DNA from: Alloalcanivorax xiamenensis
GTDB taxonomy: Bacteria > Pseudomonadota > Gammaproteobacteria > Pseudomonadales > Alcanivoracaceae
DNA: 64,000 bases
Direction: 5' to 3'
Assembly: GCF_009846745.1 (NCBI RefSeq)
Contig: NZ_AQPF01000010.1
Location: 1 to 64,000 of the forward strand
Below are positions 35,860 to 44,574 of the stretch, one piece after another (within the stretch, counting starts at the first letter, position 1; each line of letters opens with the position of its first letter). The position numbers were made by a program, and so were the translations under genes. Below the pieces are notes generated by a model. It saw nothing but the letters and a program-made list of their open reading frames with translations, searched no databases and was not told where the DNA came from.

Positions 35860-37206
35860 ATGGCTCACCATGCTCCGGATCACAAGGCGCCCACCGTTCA
35901 GTACAGCCCACGGGATGAGGCGTTGTTTTCCAAAATCAGTTGGCGTCTGCTGCCACTGTTGATCGTCTGTTACATCATCGCCTTCCTCGACCGCGTTAAT
36001 ATCGGTTTTGCACAGTTACAGATGAAGGAGTCGCTGCCATTCAGTGATGCCGCCTACGCCTTTGGCGCGGGTGTCTTCTTTGTCGGTTACTTTCTGTTCG
36101 AGGTGCCCAGCAACCTGATTCTCGAGCGGATCGGCGCGCGTAAAACCCTGCTGCGTATTATGTTCTGCTGGGGCCTGGTCGCTTCGGCCATGATGTTTGT
36201 GCAAACCACCACGGTGTTCTATGTCCTGCGCTTCTTGCTGGGGGTCTTCGAGGCCGGTTTCTTTCCCGGCATCATTCTGTATCTGACCTATTGGTATCCG
36301 GGGCCGCGGCGTGGCAAGGCGATCGCCCTGTTCATGACCGGTGCCACTATCGCCTATCTGCTCGCGGGACCCATGTCGGGTGCCATCATGAAGTACATGG
36401 ATGGTGTGATGGGGTATCGGGGTTGGCAGTGGCTGTTCGTCATGCAAGGCCTGCCCGCCACATTTCTCGGCGTTTTTGCTTTCTTTTATCTCAAGGACAA
36501 ACCGGAAGACGCCAACTGGCTGTCCGCTGATGAAAAGTCCCGTTTGCGCCAACTGCTTGACGATGACGAGGCACAGGCCGGCCAGGGAACCTCGCACGGT
36601 TCATTTGGCACACTGCTGGCCAGCCCCCAGGTCTGGGTGATGTCGCTTGTGTATTTTTTGGTTCTGGGCGCCACTTACGTGATGGTGTTCTGGGCGCCGA
36701 CACTGATCAAAAGCTGGGGCGTGAAGGATGTTTTCACCGTCGGTTTGCTTTCGTCCATCGGCCCGGCGATTACTGTCTTCGCCATGGTATTCATCGGGCG
36801 CAGCTCCGACAGGCATAACGAGCGGCGCCGGCATTTCATGTTCTGCTGCTCATTGTGTGCGATCGGTGCGGTCGTTCTCGTCTTCACTCAAGGCACGCTG
36901 GTGTTGTCGCTTCTGGGCCTGGTTATTCTCACGGTTGGCCAGTCGTCAGCGACGCCGCTGTTCTTTGCCGCCACCAGTGAGGTCATTCCCAAGAAGATCG
37001 CGGCCGGAGGTATCGCGCTGGTCAGCAGCCTGGGCAATCTGGGACCCGCGGTCATGCCCTCGGTGGTGTCTTTCGTCAACACCGCCACGGGGACGCCCAA
37101 GGCCTCGCTCTACCTGGTGGCGGGCTTCTGGCTGGTGGCCGGTCTTATTCTCATGGCGGTGGTGAAGACCAGGATTGTGGCGCGGCCGGCGCTCGCGACC
37201 ACGTGA
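35860..37206 (+). CDS. MFS transporter, anion:cation symporter family
   Basis: The 448-residue, 12-helix carrier has ACS-family marks: RLLPLLIVCYIIAFLDRVNI at helix 1, GYFLFEVPSNLILERIGARK at the loop 2-3 motif, and GVFEAGFFPGIILYLTYWYP. Such proteins import organic acids such as phthalate, tartrate or hydroxyphenylacetate. ATG 35860 is preceded by AAGGGAGA; a GTG at 35800 overlapping the ligase stop is a less likely start. It is probably cotranscribed with the ligase, giving the cell a second uptake route for the ligase substrate. Confidence 0.9.
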   Translation: MAHHAPDHKAPTVQYSPRDEALFSKISWRLLPLLIVCYIIAFLDRVNIGFAQLQMKESLPFSDAAYAFGAGVFFVGYFLFEVPSNLILERIGARKTLLRIMFCWGLVASAMMFVQTTTVFYVLRFLLGVFEAGFFPGIILYLTYWYPGPRRGKAIALFMTGATIAYLLAGPMSGAIMKYMDGVMGYRGWQWLFVMQGLPATFLGVFAFFYLKDKPEDANWLSADEKSRLRQLLDDDEAQAGQGTSHGSFGTLLASPQVWVMSLVYFLVLGATYVMVFWAPTLIKSWGVKDVFTVGLLSSIGPAITVFAMVFIGRSSDRHNERRRHFMFCCSLCAIGAVVLVFTQGTLVLSLLGLVILTVGQSSATPLFFAATSEVIPKKIAAGGIALVSSLGNLGPAVMPSVVSFVNTATGTPKASLYLVAGFWLVAGLILMAVVKTRIVARPALATT

Positions 37207-37251
37207 TGCGGCCTTCCTGACGGGCTGAAAACGCCATTGCCAGCAGGCTGG

Positions 37252-37437
37252 TTCCCACGGCAATGGGCTACGAAGCCGCTGTGGGAGCGTGCTTGCAAGC
37301 GAATGGGCAACGGTCCGGGGGTATTCGCGGCCAAGGCCGCTTCCCACGGCAATGGGCTACGAAGCCGCTGTGGGAGCGTGCTTGCAAGCGAATGGGCAAC
37401 GGTCCGGGGGCATTCGCGGCCAAGGCCGCTTCCCACG
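37252..37437. repeat. Tandemly duplicated REP unit, 89-bp period
   Basis: Two almost identical 89-bp copies (37252-37340 and 37341-37429) and the start of a third (37430 on) follow one another. Each holds a REP palindrome pair (GTGGGAGCGTGCTTGCAAGCGAA and TTCGCGGCCAAGGCCGC, given here in parts). Differences are minimal, so the duplication is recent. The rest of the gap up to 37654 has no gene. Confidence 0.9.
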
Positions 37438-37654
37438 CTACTCCGTGGGAGATGCTATCTGGAGAAAGTAATGGTGGCGAAAAAAACCGCACCAGCGGCC
37501 CTCATGATGTGGTCGTGCCCGGGGAAGGGTACCCAGAGAGGGTAGGGGCACGGCCAACGCGGACGGCCGGTTGGGAGGCCGTCCAGGCTGGTGCGGTAAA
37601 ACCGGGAATCCGGCGGCCGGGGAGGACCGCCGGAGAGTTATCGAGGGGATGGGA

Positions 37655-38857
37655 TCAGAATACCTCGAACAGACCGGCGCCACCCATGCCGCCGCCGATG
37701 CACATGCTCACCACCACGTACTTGGCGCCGCGACGCTTACCTTCGATCAGCGCGTGGCCGACCATGCGGGCGCCGGACATGCCGTAGGGGTGGCCGATGG
37801 AGATGGCGCCGCCGTTGACGTTGTATTTTTCCGGGTCGATGCCCAGCTCGTCACGGCAGTACAGACACTGGCTGGCGAACGCTTCGTTCAGTTCCCACAG
37901 GCCGATGTCATCGATTTTCAGACCGAAGCGTTGCAGCAGCTTGGGAACGGCGAACACCGGACCAATGCCCATTTCGTTCGGATCGCAGCCGGCCACGGCC
38001 ATGCCACGGTAGGCACCCAGCGGGGCCAGACCCAGACGCTCGGCTTCCTTGGCTTCCATCAGCACGCTGGCGCTGGCGCCGTCGGACAGTTGGGAGGCGT
38101 TACCGGCGGTGATGAAGCGGCCTTCGCTCACCTGCTGGCCATCCTTGAACACCGGCTGCAGTTTCTGCAGGTCTTCCAGTTTGGTTTGCGGACGGTTGCC
38201 CTCGTCCTTGGACAGGGTCACTTCCTGATCGGAAACCTCTTTGGTCTCCTTGTTCATGACCTTCATGATGGTGGTCATGGGCACGATTTCATCGTCGAAC
38301 TTGCCGGCTTCCTGGGCGGCGGCGGTACGCATCTGGGACTGATAGGCGTATTCGTCCTGAGCTTCCCGGGAAACGTTGTAGCGGTCGGCGACGATCTCAG
38401 CGGTTTCCAGCATGGACATGTAGATGTCCGGGCGGTGTTCCTTCAACCATGGATCCGCGGCGCGGTAGCGGTTCTGCTTGTCGTTCTGCACCAGGGAGAT
38501 GGATTCCAGGCCACCAGCCACGGCCACGTCCATGTTATCCACCATGATCTGCTTGGCGGCGGTGGCGATGGACATCAGGCCGGAGGAACACTGACGGTCC
38601 ATGGTCATGGCGGAAACGGAGGTCGGCAGGCCAGCGCGCAGAGCGGCCTGGCGAGCCACGTTGCCACCGGTGCTGCCTTGCTGGAGGGCGGCGCCCATGA
38701 TCACGTCCTGGATGGTTTCCGGATCGATCTTGGCGCGCTCCACGGCGTGCTTGATGGCATGGGCACCCAGCGCCTGGCCCTGGGTATCGTTGAAGGCACC
38801 CCGGTAGGCTTTGCCGATGGGGGTACGGGCGGTGGAAACAATGACAGCTTCTCTCAT
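37655..38857 (-). CDS. Thiolase (acetyl-CoA C-acyltransferase)
   Basis: The 400-residue thiolase has the acylated cysteine in DRQCSSGL (Cys89), NEAFA, the catalytic histidine in GGAISIGHPYGMSGARM and the second cysteine in CIGGGMGGAG. It cleaves a 3-ketoacyl-CoA with CoA in beta-oxidation. It is the last gene of a leftward operon with an SDR, a MaoC hydratase and two acyl-CoA dehydrogenases. These supply the preceding steps. Length and motif wording resemble FadA5-like or branched-substrate thiolases, a tentative reading. Confidence 0.94.
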   Translation of the reverse strand: MREAVIVSTARTPIGKAYRGAFNDTQGQALGAHAIKHAVERAKIDPETIQDVIMGAALQQGSTGGNVARQAALRAGLPTSVSAMTMDRQCSSGLMSIATAAKQIMVDNMDVAVAGGLESISLVQNDKQNRYRAADPWLKEHRPDIYMSMLETAEIVADRYNVSREAQDEYAYQSQMRTAAAQEAGKFDDEIVPMTTIMKVMNKETKEVSDQEVTLSKDEGNRPQTKLEDLQKLQPVFKDGQQVSEGRFITAGNASQLSDGASASVLMEAKEAERLGLAPLGAYRGMAVAGCDPNEMGIGPVFAVPKLLQRFGLKIDDIGLWELNEAFASQCLYCRDELGIDPEKYNVNGGAISIGHPYGMSGARMVGHALIEGKRRGAKYVVVSMCIGGGMGGAGLFEVF

Positions 38858-38893
38858 GATGGGCCTCGTTGCTCAAATAAAAGGGGGTTCAGG

Positions 38894-39814
38894 TTAGCCC
38901 AGTTTAATGCCTTTGGCCTGGGCGGCTTTGGTCAGGATCTTGGAGACATGTTCGCCGCCGTTGTGCATTTCACGGGCGTTGCTCATGTCCGCGAGTTCCT
39001 CGAAATGGGCGGCGATGGCGTCCGGCGTGCGCTCGCCTTCCCGCAGATAGATACCTTCACTCTCCATCAGACGCACGGTGGCGTAGCAGCCGGCGCCGGC
39101 CAGCAGGATGCGACGGTTGGGGGCCTGATCGCTGGCCAGGAACAATACCGCGGGAGTGATCTCGCTGGGTTCCAGCAGAGCCAGCACTTCCTTGGGCATC
39201 AGATCCTCGGTCATGCGGGTGGCGGCGGTGGGCGCCACGCAGTTGATCTTGATGTCGTACTTCTCGCCTTCCAGACAGAGGGTGTTCATCATTCCGGCCA
39301 CGCCCATCTTGGCGGCGCCGTAGTTGGTCTGGCCGAAGTTGCCATACAGACCGGAGGTGGACGTGGTCATGATCACCCGGCCGTAGCCTTGTTCACGCAT
39401 TACCGGCCAGACCGCGCGGGTGCAGATGGCGGAGCCGGTGAGATGCACGGCGATCACTTTGTCCCAGTCGCTCATTTCCATTTTCGCGAAGCTTTTGTCG
39501 CGCAGGATACCAGCGTTGTTGACCAGGATGTCGATGCGGCCCCACTGGTCCAGGGTCTGCTGGACCATGGCCTGCACCTGTTCCTTATTGGACACGTCGG
39601 CACCGTTGGCGATGGCTTCGCCGCCGGCTTCGACGATTTCCGCCACCACTTTTTCCGCGGCTTCGCTGGAGCCACCGGTGCCGTCGCGGGCGCCGCCGAA
39701 ATCATTGACCACCACCTTGGCGCCCAGCCGGGCCAGTTCCAGCGCGTGGGAACGGCCCAGGCCGTTGGCGGCACCGGTGACGATCGCCACCCGGCCTTCA
39801 AAATTAATGCTCAT
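38894..39814 (-). CDS. SDR dehydrogenase, 17beta-HSD4/MFE-2-like
   Basis: The 306-residue SDR has the cofactor motif TGAANGLG (residues 13-20), followed by VVVNDFGGARDGTG, the insertion typical of the dehydrogenase domain of peroxisomal multifunctional enzyme 2. NNAGILRDKSF and YGAAKMG (catalytic Tyr-Lys) are present. In MFE-2 this domain oxidises (3R)-hydroxyacyl-CoA. A MaoC-type hydratase, the counterpart of the MFE-2 hydratase domain, is the next gene upstream in the operon. That supports an (R)-specific beta-oxidation step. Confidence 0.9.
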   Translation of the reverse strand: MSINFEGRVAIVTGAANGLGRSHALELARLGAKVVVNDFGGARDGTGGSSEAAEKVVAEIVEAGGEAIANGADVSNKEQVQAMVQQTLDQWGRIDILVNNAGILRDKSFAKMEMSDWDKVIAVHLTGSAICTRAVWPVMREQGYGRVIMTTSTSGLYGNFGQTNYGAAKMGVAGMMNTLCLEGEKYDIKINCVAPTAATRMTEDLMPKEVLALLEPSEITPAVLFLASDQAPNRRILLAGAGCYATVRLMESEGIYLREGERTPDAIAAHFEELADMSNAREMHNGGEHVSKILTKAAQAKGIKLG

Positions 39815-39859
39815 CGATGTTCTCCTGATTTGTCCTGGTGCACCGGGTAAATGCGGCGC

Positions 39860-40327
39860 TTACCCCAACACCACCAGGCTCAGCCATTCGCAGGCGATGG
39901 CGGGCTTGTCCACGCCTTCGATCTCCACGGAGATGGCATAGCGGATCAACAACTGGTTGTCGCCCCGGGGTTCCACCTGGGCCAGTTTGAAGTGGCCGCG
40001 CACCTGGGAGCCGGAGCGTACCGGGTTGAGAAAACGGATCTTGTCGAACCCGTAGTTAATGCCCATCACCGTGCCTTGCACGCCGGGTACCACGTCCATG
40101 GCCATGGCGGACAGCAGGGACAGGCTGAGGAAACCGTGGGCGATGGTGCCGCCGAAAGGTGTTTCCTTGGCGGCCCGTTCCGGGTCGATGTGGATCCACT
40201 GCGGATCCTCGGTGAGGTCGGCGAATTGATCAATGCGTTCCTGGGATACCGGGAACCAGCGGGAGGTACCCAGATCCTCGCCCACCTTGGCCCGCAGTTG
40301 TTCGACGCTGAGTTTGTTGTTGAACAT
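39860..40327 (-). CDS. MaoC family (R)-enoyl-CoA hydratase
   Basis: The 155-residue hot-dog protein has the hydratase-2 motif, here DPQWIHIDPERAAKETPFGG then TIAHGFLSLSLL, with the catalytic Asp/His pair. It should hydrate a trans-2-enoyl-CoA to the (3R)-hydroxyacyl-CoA, the substrate of the neighbouring MFE-2-like SDR. It lies mid-operon between the SDR and the acyl-CoA dehydrogenases. Confidence 0.92.
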   Translation of the reverse strand: MFNNKLSVEQLRAKVGEDLGTSRWFPVSQERIDQFADLTEDPQWIHIDPERAAKETPFGGTIAHGFLSLSLLSAMAMDVVPGVQGTVMGINYGFDKIRFLNPVRSGSQVRGHFKLAQVEPRGDNQLLIRYAISVEIEGVDKPAIACEWLSLVVLG

Positions 40328-40382
40328 ATTATTATCTCCTGATCGTCACTGGAGGAGCGGGCGTACCCGCTCCCATCCGGGC

Positions 40383-41468
40383 TCAATAACCGCCAAGCGT
40401 GGCGAAGCGGTCAGCGCAGAAGTTGGCGTCACCGAGGGTTTCGCCACCGGCGCGGGCCCGCTTCAGGAAGAAGCCGATATCGAACTCGTCGGTCATACCG
40501 ATACCACCGTGCATCTGCACGCCTTCCTGACCGGCCAGCAGGGCGGTGCGGGCGGCTTTGCCCTTGGCGGCGAACACCTGGGCATCGGCGTTGTCGGCGT
40601 TGTTGTCGCAGGCATCCAGGGCCTGAAGCGCCAGCGCTTCGGTCATGGTGACATCGATCATCAACTGCGCGGCACGATGCTGCAATGCCTGGAAAGTACC
40701 GATCAGACGGCCGAACTGCTTGCGTTCCTTCAGGTAGCCCAGGGTGCGTTCGAACACCTCCCGGGACAGGCCCGCCAGTTCCGCGGCCAGTACCGCGCGG
40801 CCGGCGCGCAGAGCGGCCCGCAGAGCGGCGGCGCCGTCGGCCATGGGTTCGGCGTCAACGTTATCGAAGTGGATGCGGGCGGCGTTACGGCTGTCGGCCA
40901 TGATGGTCCGCTCGATGGTGACGCCGGACGCTTTCGGGTCTACCAGGTAAAGGGCGATATCCTGGCCATCGGTGGCGGCGACCAGCAACAGGTCGGCCAC
41001 GTGGCCGTCCAGGACCAGCAGTTTGTCGCCGCTGATCTTGCCGCCTTCATAACGGGTGCTCAGGTTGTCGGGACGATGCTTGGCGCCTTCGTCCACGGCC
41101 AGGGCCACCAGCGCGGTGCCTTCGGCGATGGCCGGTAGCCATTGGCTTTGCTGCTCGGCGGTGGCGCCGGTGCTCAGCGCGGTGGCGCCCAATACCGCGG
41201 TGGACAGGAACGGAGTCACCGAGAGATTGCGGCCGATTTCCTGGGCCACCAGGCCGGCGCCGACCAGGCCAAAGGCGATGCCGCCATGTTCCTCGGGCAC
41301 CAGAATGCCGGTCAGGCCAGCTTCCACCATGGCTTGCCACAGGGGCTGGTCATAGCCTTTCTCGTCGCGGCTGTCACGCAGCTCGCGCAGGCGGGACACC
41401 GGGCCCTTGTCGGCCATCAGCCGGGCCACGGAGTCCTGGAGCATCTGTTGTTCGTCGTTCAGTCTCAT
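40383..41468 (-). CDS. Acyl-CoA dehydrogenase, probable non-catalytic subunit
   Basis: The 361-residue protein has the ACAD fold: N-terminal helical domain with LVPEEHGGIAFGLVGAGLV, and C-terminal helices with FGRLIGTFQALQHRAAQLMI and QMHGGIGMTDEFDIGFFLKR. Where catalytic ACADs have a Glu-Gly-Thr loop it reads RARAGGETLGDANF, lacking the normal base position. It is paired with a second, catalytic-looking ACAD gene 27 bp upstream. This matches two-subunit (alpha2beta2) ACADs known for steroid and CoA-side-chain substrates, in which one chain lacks the base. Confidence 0.88.
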   Translation of the reverse strand: MRLNDEQQMLQDSVARLMADKGPVSRLRELRDSRDEKGYDQPLWQAMVEAGLTGILVPEEHGGIAFGLVGAGLVAQEIGRNLSVTPFLSTAVLGATALSTGATAEQQSQWLPAIAEGTALVALAVDEGAKHRPDNLSTRYEGGKISGDKLLVLDGHVADLLLVAATDGQDIALYLVDPKASGVTIERTIMADSRNAARIHFDNVDAEPMADGAAALRAALRAGRAVLAAELAGLSREVFERTLGYLKERKQFGRLIGTFQALQHRAAQLMIDVTMTEALALQALDACDNNADNADAQVFAAKGKAARTALLAGQEGVQMHGGIGMTDEFDIGFFLKRARAGGETLGDANFCADRFATLGGY

Positions 41469-41495
41469 AGTCTTTACTCCCAGAAAAGGGGCTCC

Positions 41496-42680
41496 TTAAG
41501 CGTCCGGCAGACCCAGTACCCGTTTGGAAACGATGCCCAGCATCACCTCGGAGGTACCACCTTCAATGGAGTTACCCTTGGAGCGCAGCCACTCACTGGC
41601 GAACATGCCGCCCTGAGTGCGCTCGCTTTCCCATTCCAGACCTTCGGCGCCCATGGCGTCCATCATCAACTCATAGCGGCGTTTGTTGAGTTCGGTGCCG
41701 TAGTACTTGAGTACCGCGGACAGAGCGCCGACTCCTTCGCCGGCTTCCGCTTCCGCGCGCACCTTGGCGACCAGAGCGCGGAACGCCATGTGATCGGTTT
41801 CCAGGCGGGCGATGTCGGCGCGCAGGGCGCTGTCCGCCAGCTTGCCGTTCTCGGTGCCCACGTGCTCGGCGGCCAGCGGCCCCAGGGCGCGCCCTTTCAG
41901 GTAGCCCGGCGGCTCGCCGCCGATGTTGTTGCGCTCGTGGGTGAGCAGATACTTGGCCACGTCCCAGCCACGGTTCAGTTCACCGACCACGGCGTCTTTT
42001 TCCACTTTGACGTCGTCAAAGAAGGTTTCACAGAACGGTGATTCGCCGGAGATCAACTCGATCGGACGAGTGGTCACGCCCGGGGTTTCCATATCGAACA
42101 GCACGAAGGAAATGCCGTTGTGCTTGGTGGCGTTGGGGTCGGTGCGCACCAGGCAGAAAATCCAGTCCGCTTTGTCCGCGTAGGAGGTCCAGATTTTCTG
42201 GCCGTTGACGAGGAAGTGGTCGCCTTGGTCTTCGGCGCGGGTTTGCAGGCTGGCCAGGTCGGAACCGGCATTCGGTTCGGAATAACCCTGGCACCAGCGG
42301 ATCTCGCCGCGGCAGATCGGCGGCAGGTGCTTGCGCTTGAGTTCGTCGCTGCCGAACTTCAGCAGAGCCGGGCCGAGCATCCAGAAACCGAAGTTGCTCA
42401 CCGGGGAACGTGCGTTGATGCGCTTCATTTCTTCGTCGAGGATCGCCGCCTGTTCCGGGGTCAGACCACCGCCGCCATATTCTTGCGGCCATTGTGGCGC
42501 GGTCCAGCCTTTTTCGGCCATCCGCTCCATCCAGACGCGCTGGGCGTCGGATTGGAATTGCCATTTGCGACCGCCCCAGCAGTGGTCCTCGGGGCCGCGT
42601 ACGGGTTGGCGCATCTCTTCGGGACAGTTGGCTTGCAACCACTCCCGGGTTTCCGCGCGGAACTGTTCAAGGTCCGACAC
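41496..42680 (-). CDS. Acyl-CoA dehydrogenase, catalytic subunit
   Basis: The 394-residue ACAD has WCQGYSEPNAGSDLASL for FAD/substrate contact, FFDDVKVEKDAVVG, and the catalytic loop SIEGGTSEVMLGIV with glutamate. It introduces the alpha-beta double bond in an acyl-CoA, passing electrons to ETF. Start GTG 42680 is preferred because AGGAGG lies 6 nt upstream; the frame stays open to 42722 without a better site. First gene of the leftward operon and divergent from a TetR regulator. Confidence 0.92.
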   Translation of the reverse strand: MSDLEQFRAETREWLQANCPEEMRQPVRGPEDHCWGGRKWQFQSDAQRVWMERMAEKGWTAPQWPQEYGGGGLTPEQAAILDEEMKRINARSPVSNFGFWMLGPALLKFGSDELKRKHLPPICRGEIRWCQGYSEPNAGSDLASLQTRAEDQGDHFLVNGQKIWTSYADKADWIFCLVRTDPNATKHNGISFVLFDMETPGVTTRPIELISGESPFCETFFDDVKVEKDAVVGELNRGWDVAKYLLTHERNNIGGEPPGYLKGRALGPLAAEHVGTENGKLADSALRADIARLETDHMAFRALVAKVRAEAEAGEGVGALSAVLKYYGTELNKRRYELMMDAMGAEGLEWESERTQGGMFASEWLRSKGNSIEGGTSEVMLGIVSKRVLGLPDA

Positions 42681-42722
42681 CGTCCACCTCCTGTTTTGAA
42701 ATAGTTTTTCATTTATGGACAC

Positions 42723-42996
42723 GGCCGAAAGTATGTGAGGCGGGTTGTGGAGCGTCCAGTGTGAAAAACGCCATTGGCAAAGGCAGTTGTGTCATTGGTG
42801 AAAAGCGACATGCCGCCCGATGGAGGCGGGAGAGCGTATTTAAAGGCCTCAACGCCAGATGAGCGTAGACCTTAGGCCAATGCAAAACTTGGAACGAATA
42901 GGTCATAATGTCCGTTTTCGCCAATAATATGTCGGTCCTCACCGGCTGTGGCAGAATGAGGCCTTTCCAACGCCCCAACAGGGAATAACCAGAACC
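42723..42996. promoter_or_regulatory. Divergent control region, ACAD operon / TetR
   Basis: This 274-bp gap holds promoters for both directions. A likely -10-like CATAAT and ATAAT cluster at 42905-42930 and the loosely symmetric TTGGAACGAA...TTTTCGCCAA (42889-42922) are the best candidates for a TetR operator. No perfect palindrome was found, so the site remains tentative. Confidence 0.4.
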
Positions 42997-43626
42997 ATGA
43001 CGGACATCGACCTCACCGCGAGCCCCCGCGATACCATCCTGGATGCCGCCGCGCGCTGCTTCATGGATCGTGGCTTCAACGCCACCAGCATTGACGACAT
43101 CGCCAGTCGCCTGGGCGCTACCAAGGGCATGGTGTATCACTACTTTTCCTCCAAGGCGGATCTGTTCTTCGAGATCCACCAGATCGGCATGGACGCCTTG
43201 TTCAAGGCCGTGGAGCCCTTGTCCGAGGGCACGGGGGACGCGGTGAGCAAACTGCGGGCCATGAGTGCCGCCCACGTTCATTCCCTGATTCAGACCCAGC
43301 ATTATCAGCGCGCCGTTGCCGAGGGCGTGCAAATGCATTTACGCATCAGCACCACTCGTGCCCAGCGGGCGCAACTGACCCGGTTGCAAAACCGCCGTCG
43401 CCGCTATGAACAAATGTTCCTGACGGTATTGGAGCAGGGCATCGTCGAGGGCAAATTGCGGGCGGAACAGCCGCGTATTGCCATCAAGCCCTTGTTCGGA
43501 GCGCTCAACTCGGTGATCAATTGGTACCAGCCGCGCCGGGAAAGCGGACCGGGGGCGCGTGATGAGGTCGTCGAGGAGGTAGTGCGGGTGGCCCTGGCCG
43601 GCGTCGTGGTGCCGGGTAAGGGGTAG
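42997..43626 (+). CDS. TetR/AcrR family transcriptional regulator
   Basis: The 209-residue regulator has an N-terminal TetR helix-turn-helix (about residues 12-58: ILDAAARCFMDRGFNATSI, then DDIASRLGATKGMVYHYFSS) and a helical ligand-binding domain with a C-terminal TetR_C_33-like region. It is divergent from the beta-oxidation operon and probably represses it until an acyl-CoA intermediate binds, by analogy with KstR2/FadR-type TetR proteins. Confidence 0.92.
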   Translation: MTDIDLTASPRDTILDAAARCFMDRGFNATSIDDIASRLGATKGMVYHYFSSKADLFFEIHQIGMDALFKAVEPLSEGTGDAVSKLRAMSAAHVHSLIQTQHYQRAVAEGVQMHLRISTTRAQRAQLTRLQNRRRRYEQMFLTVLEQGIVEGKLRAEQPRIAIKPLFGALNSVINWYQPRRESGPGARDEVVEEVVRVALAGVVVPGKG

Positions 43627-43635
43627 CCCGCTGAC

Positions 43636-43704
43636 TTCGCGGCCAAGGCCGCTTCCCACAGAGGGCACTACGGAGTCGCTGTGGGAAGCGGCCTTGGCCG
43701 CGAA
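43636..43704. repeat. REP-type perfect inverted repeat
   Basis: A 24-bp arm at 43636-43659 is the exact reverse complement of 43681-43704, with a 21-bp loop. It lies between the convergent TetR and enoyl-CoA hydratase genes and shares words with the other REPs here. It may double as a terminator. Confidence 0.9.
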
Positions 43705-43720
43705 TGGGAGGGTGCCGGCG

Positions 43721-44491
43721 TTACTTGTTCAGGAACCGGTCGAAAATCGCCCGGGTCTCGTCGCTGAACAGGCGCTCACCGAACAAAACGGTTTCTTTCT
43801 TGATCTGCTCACGGATGGCGTCAGCCCCGTGGCGGGTCAGCTGCTTGGTGTACCGCATGGCCTGCGGCGGCTTGGCCGCTACTTTCTTGCCCAGTTCCAG
43901 AGCGCGCTCGCGCAGTTCTTCATCACTCACCCGGTAAGCGATCAGGCCCATGCGCTCGGCTTCCTCGGCGGTCAGGGTGTCACCGGCGATCAGCAGACGG
44001 TTGGCGTTCTGGCGGCCCAGCAAGCCGGGAAGAATCAGGCTGGAACCGGCTTCCGGCACCAGGCCGAGATTAATGAAGGCGGTGTAGAAGCGGGCGCTGT
44101 CGGCAGCCATCACCAGGTCGCAATGCAGCAGCAAGGTAGTGCCGATACCGGTGCAGTTGCCTTGGACGGCGGCGAGCACGGGCTTGTCCAGCTCAATCAG
44201 GCGGTGCACCACCTCCATGGCGGGACTGATCTTGCCGTTCTTGCGGGCTTCCGGATCGGCGTTGAGGAAATCACCGATGTCGTTGCCGGCACAGAACGAA
44301 CGGCCATCGCCGTCGATCAGCAGGGCATTGAGATCATCACGATCACGGAAATGGTCCACGGCGCGGGCCAGGTCCCGGTACATCTCGGCGGTGAGCGCGT
44401 TCAACTTGTCGGCGCGATCCAGGGTGACTTGCATCAGGGCGTCGTGCTCGGTAATGCGGATGTGGCCGCTTTTCAGCTCCAGTGAACTCAT
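43721..44491 (-). CDS. Enoyl-CoA hydratase/isomerase
   Basis: The 256-residue crotonase-fold protein has oxyanion-hole segments FCAGNDIGDFL and GNCTGIGTTLLLHCDLV, and a likely catalytic glutamate in GLVPEAGSSLILP. Only this one acidic residue is obvious, which fits isomerases or divergent hydratases. Start 44491 (MSSLELKSGHIRI) is chosen because upstream codons run into a repeat-rich leader. The likely role is hydration or double-bond shift of enoyl-CoA in the surrounding beta-oxidation cluster. Confidence 0.9.
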   Translation of the reverse strand: MSSLELKSGHIRITEHDALMQVTLDRADKLNALTAEMYRDLARAVDHFRDRDDLNALLIDGDGRSFCAGNDIGDFLNADPEARKNGKISPAMEVVHRLIELDKPVLAAVQGNCTGIGTTLLLHCDLVMAADSARFYTAFINLGLVPEAGSSLILPGLLGRQNANRLLIAGDTLTAEEAERMGLIAYRVSDEELRERALELGKKVAAKPPQAMRYTKQLTRHGADAIREQIKKETVLFGERLFSDETRAIFDRFLNK

Positions 44492-44574
44492 TTCGGTCTC
44501 CCGGTTGGCATCATTTGTAGGGGGCAGGGCTTGGGAAAATATCGGAATTCGGTTTCGTTTTGCAACAGAAAAGA

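Noticed and set aside
37252..37437. CRISPR-like repeat array
   Set aside because: The 89-bp copies are contiguous with no unique spacers, there are only two, and they consist of REP palindromes. No cas genes are present.
37571..39850. 759-codon rightward open frame, Gly/His-rich
   Set aside because: It lies antisense to the thiolase and SDR genes, which have complete catalytic motifs. Its composition is the usual shadow of high-GC codon bias.
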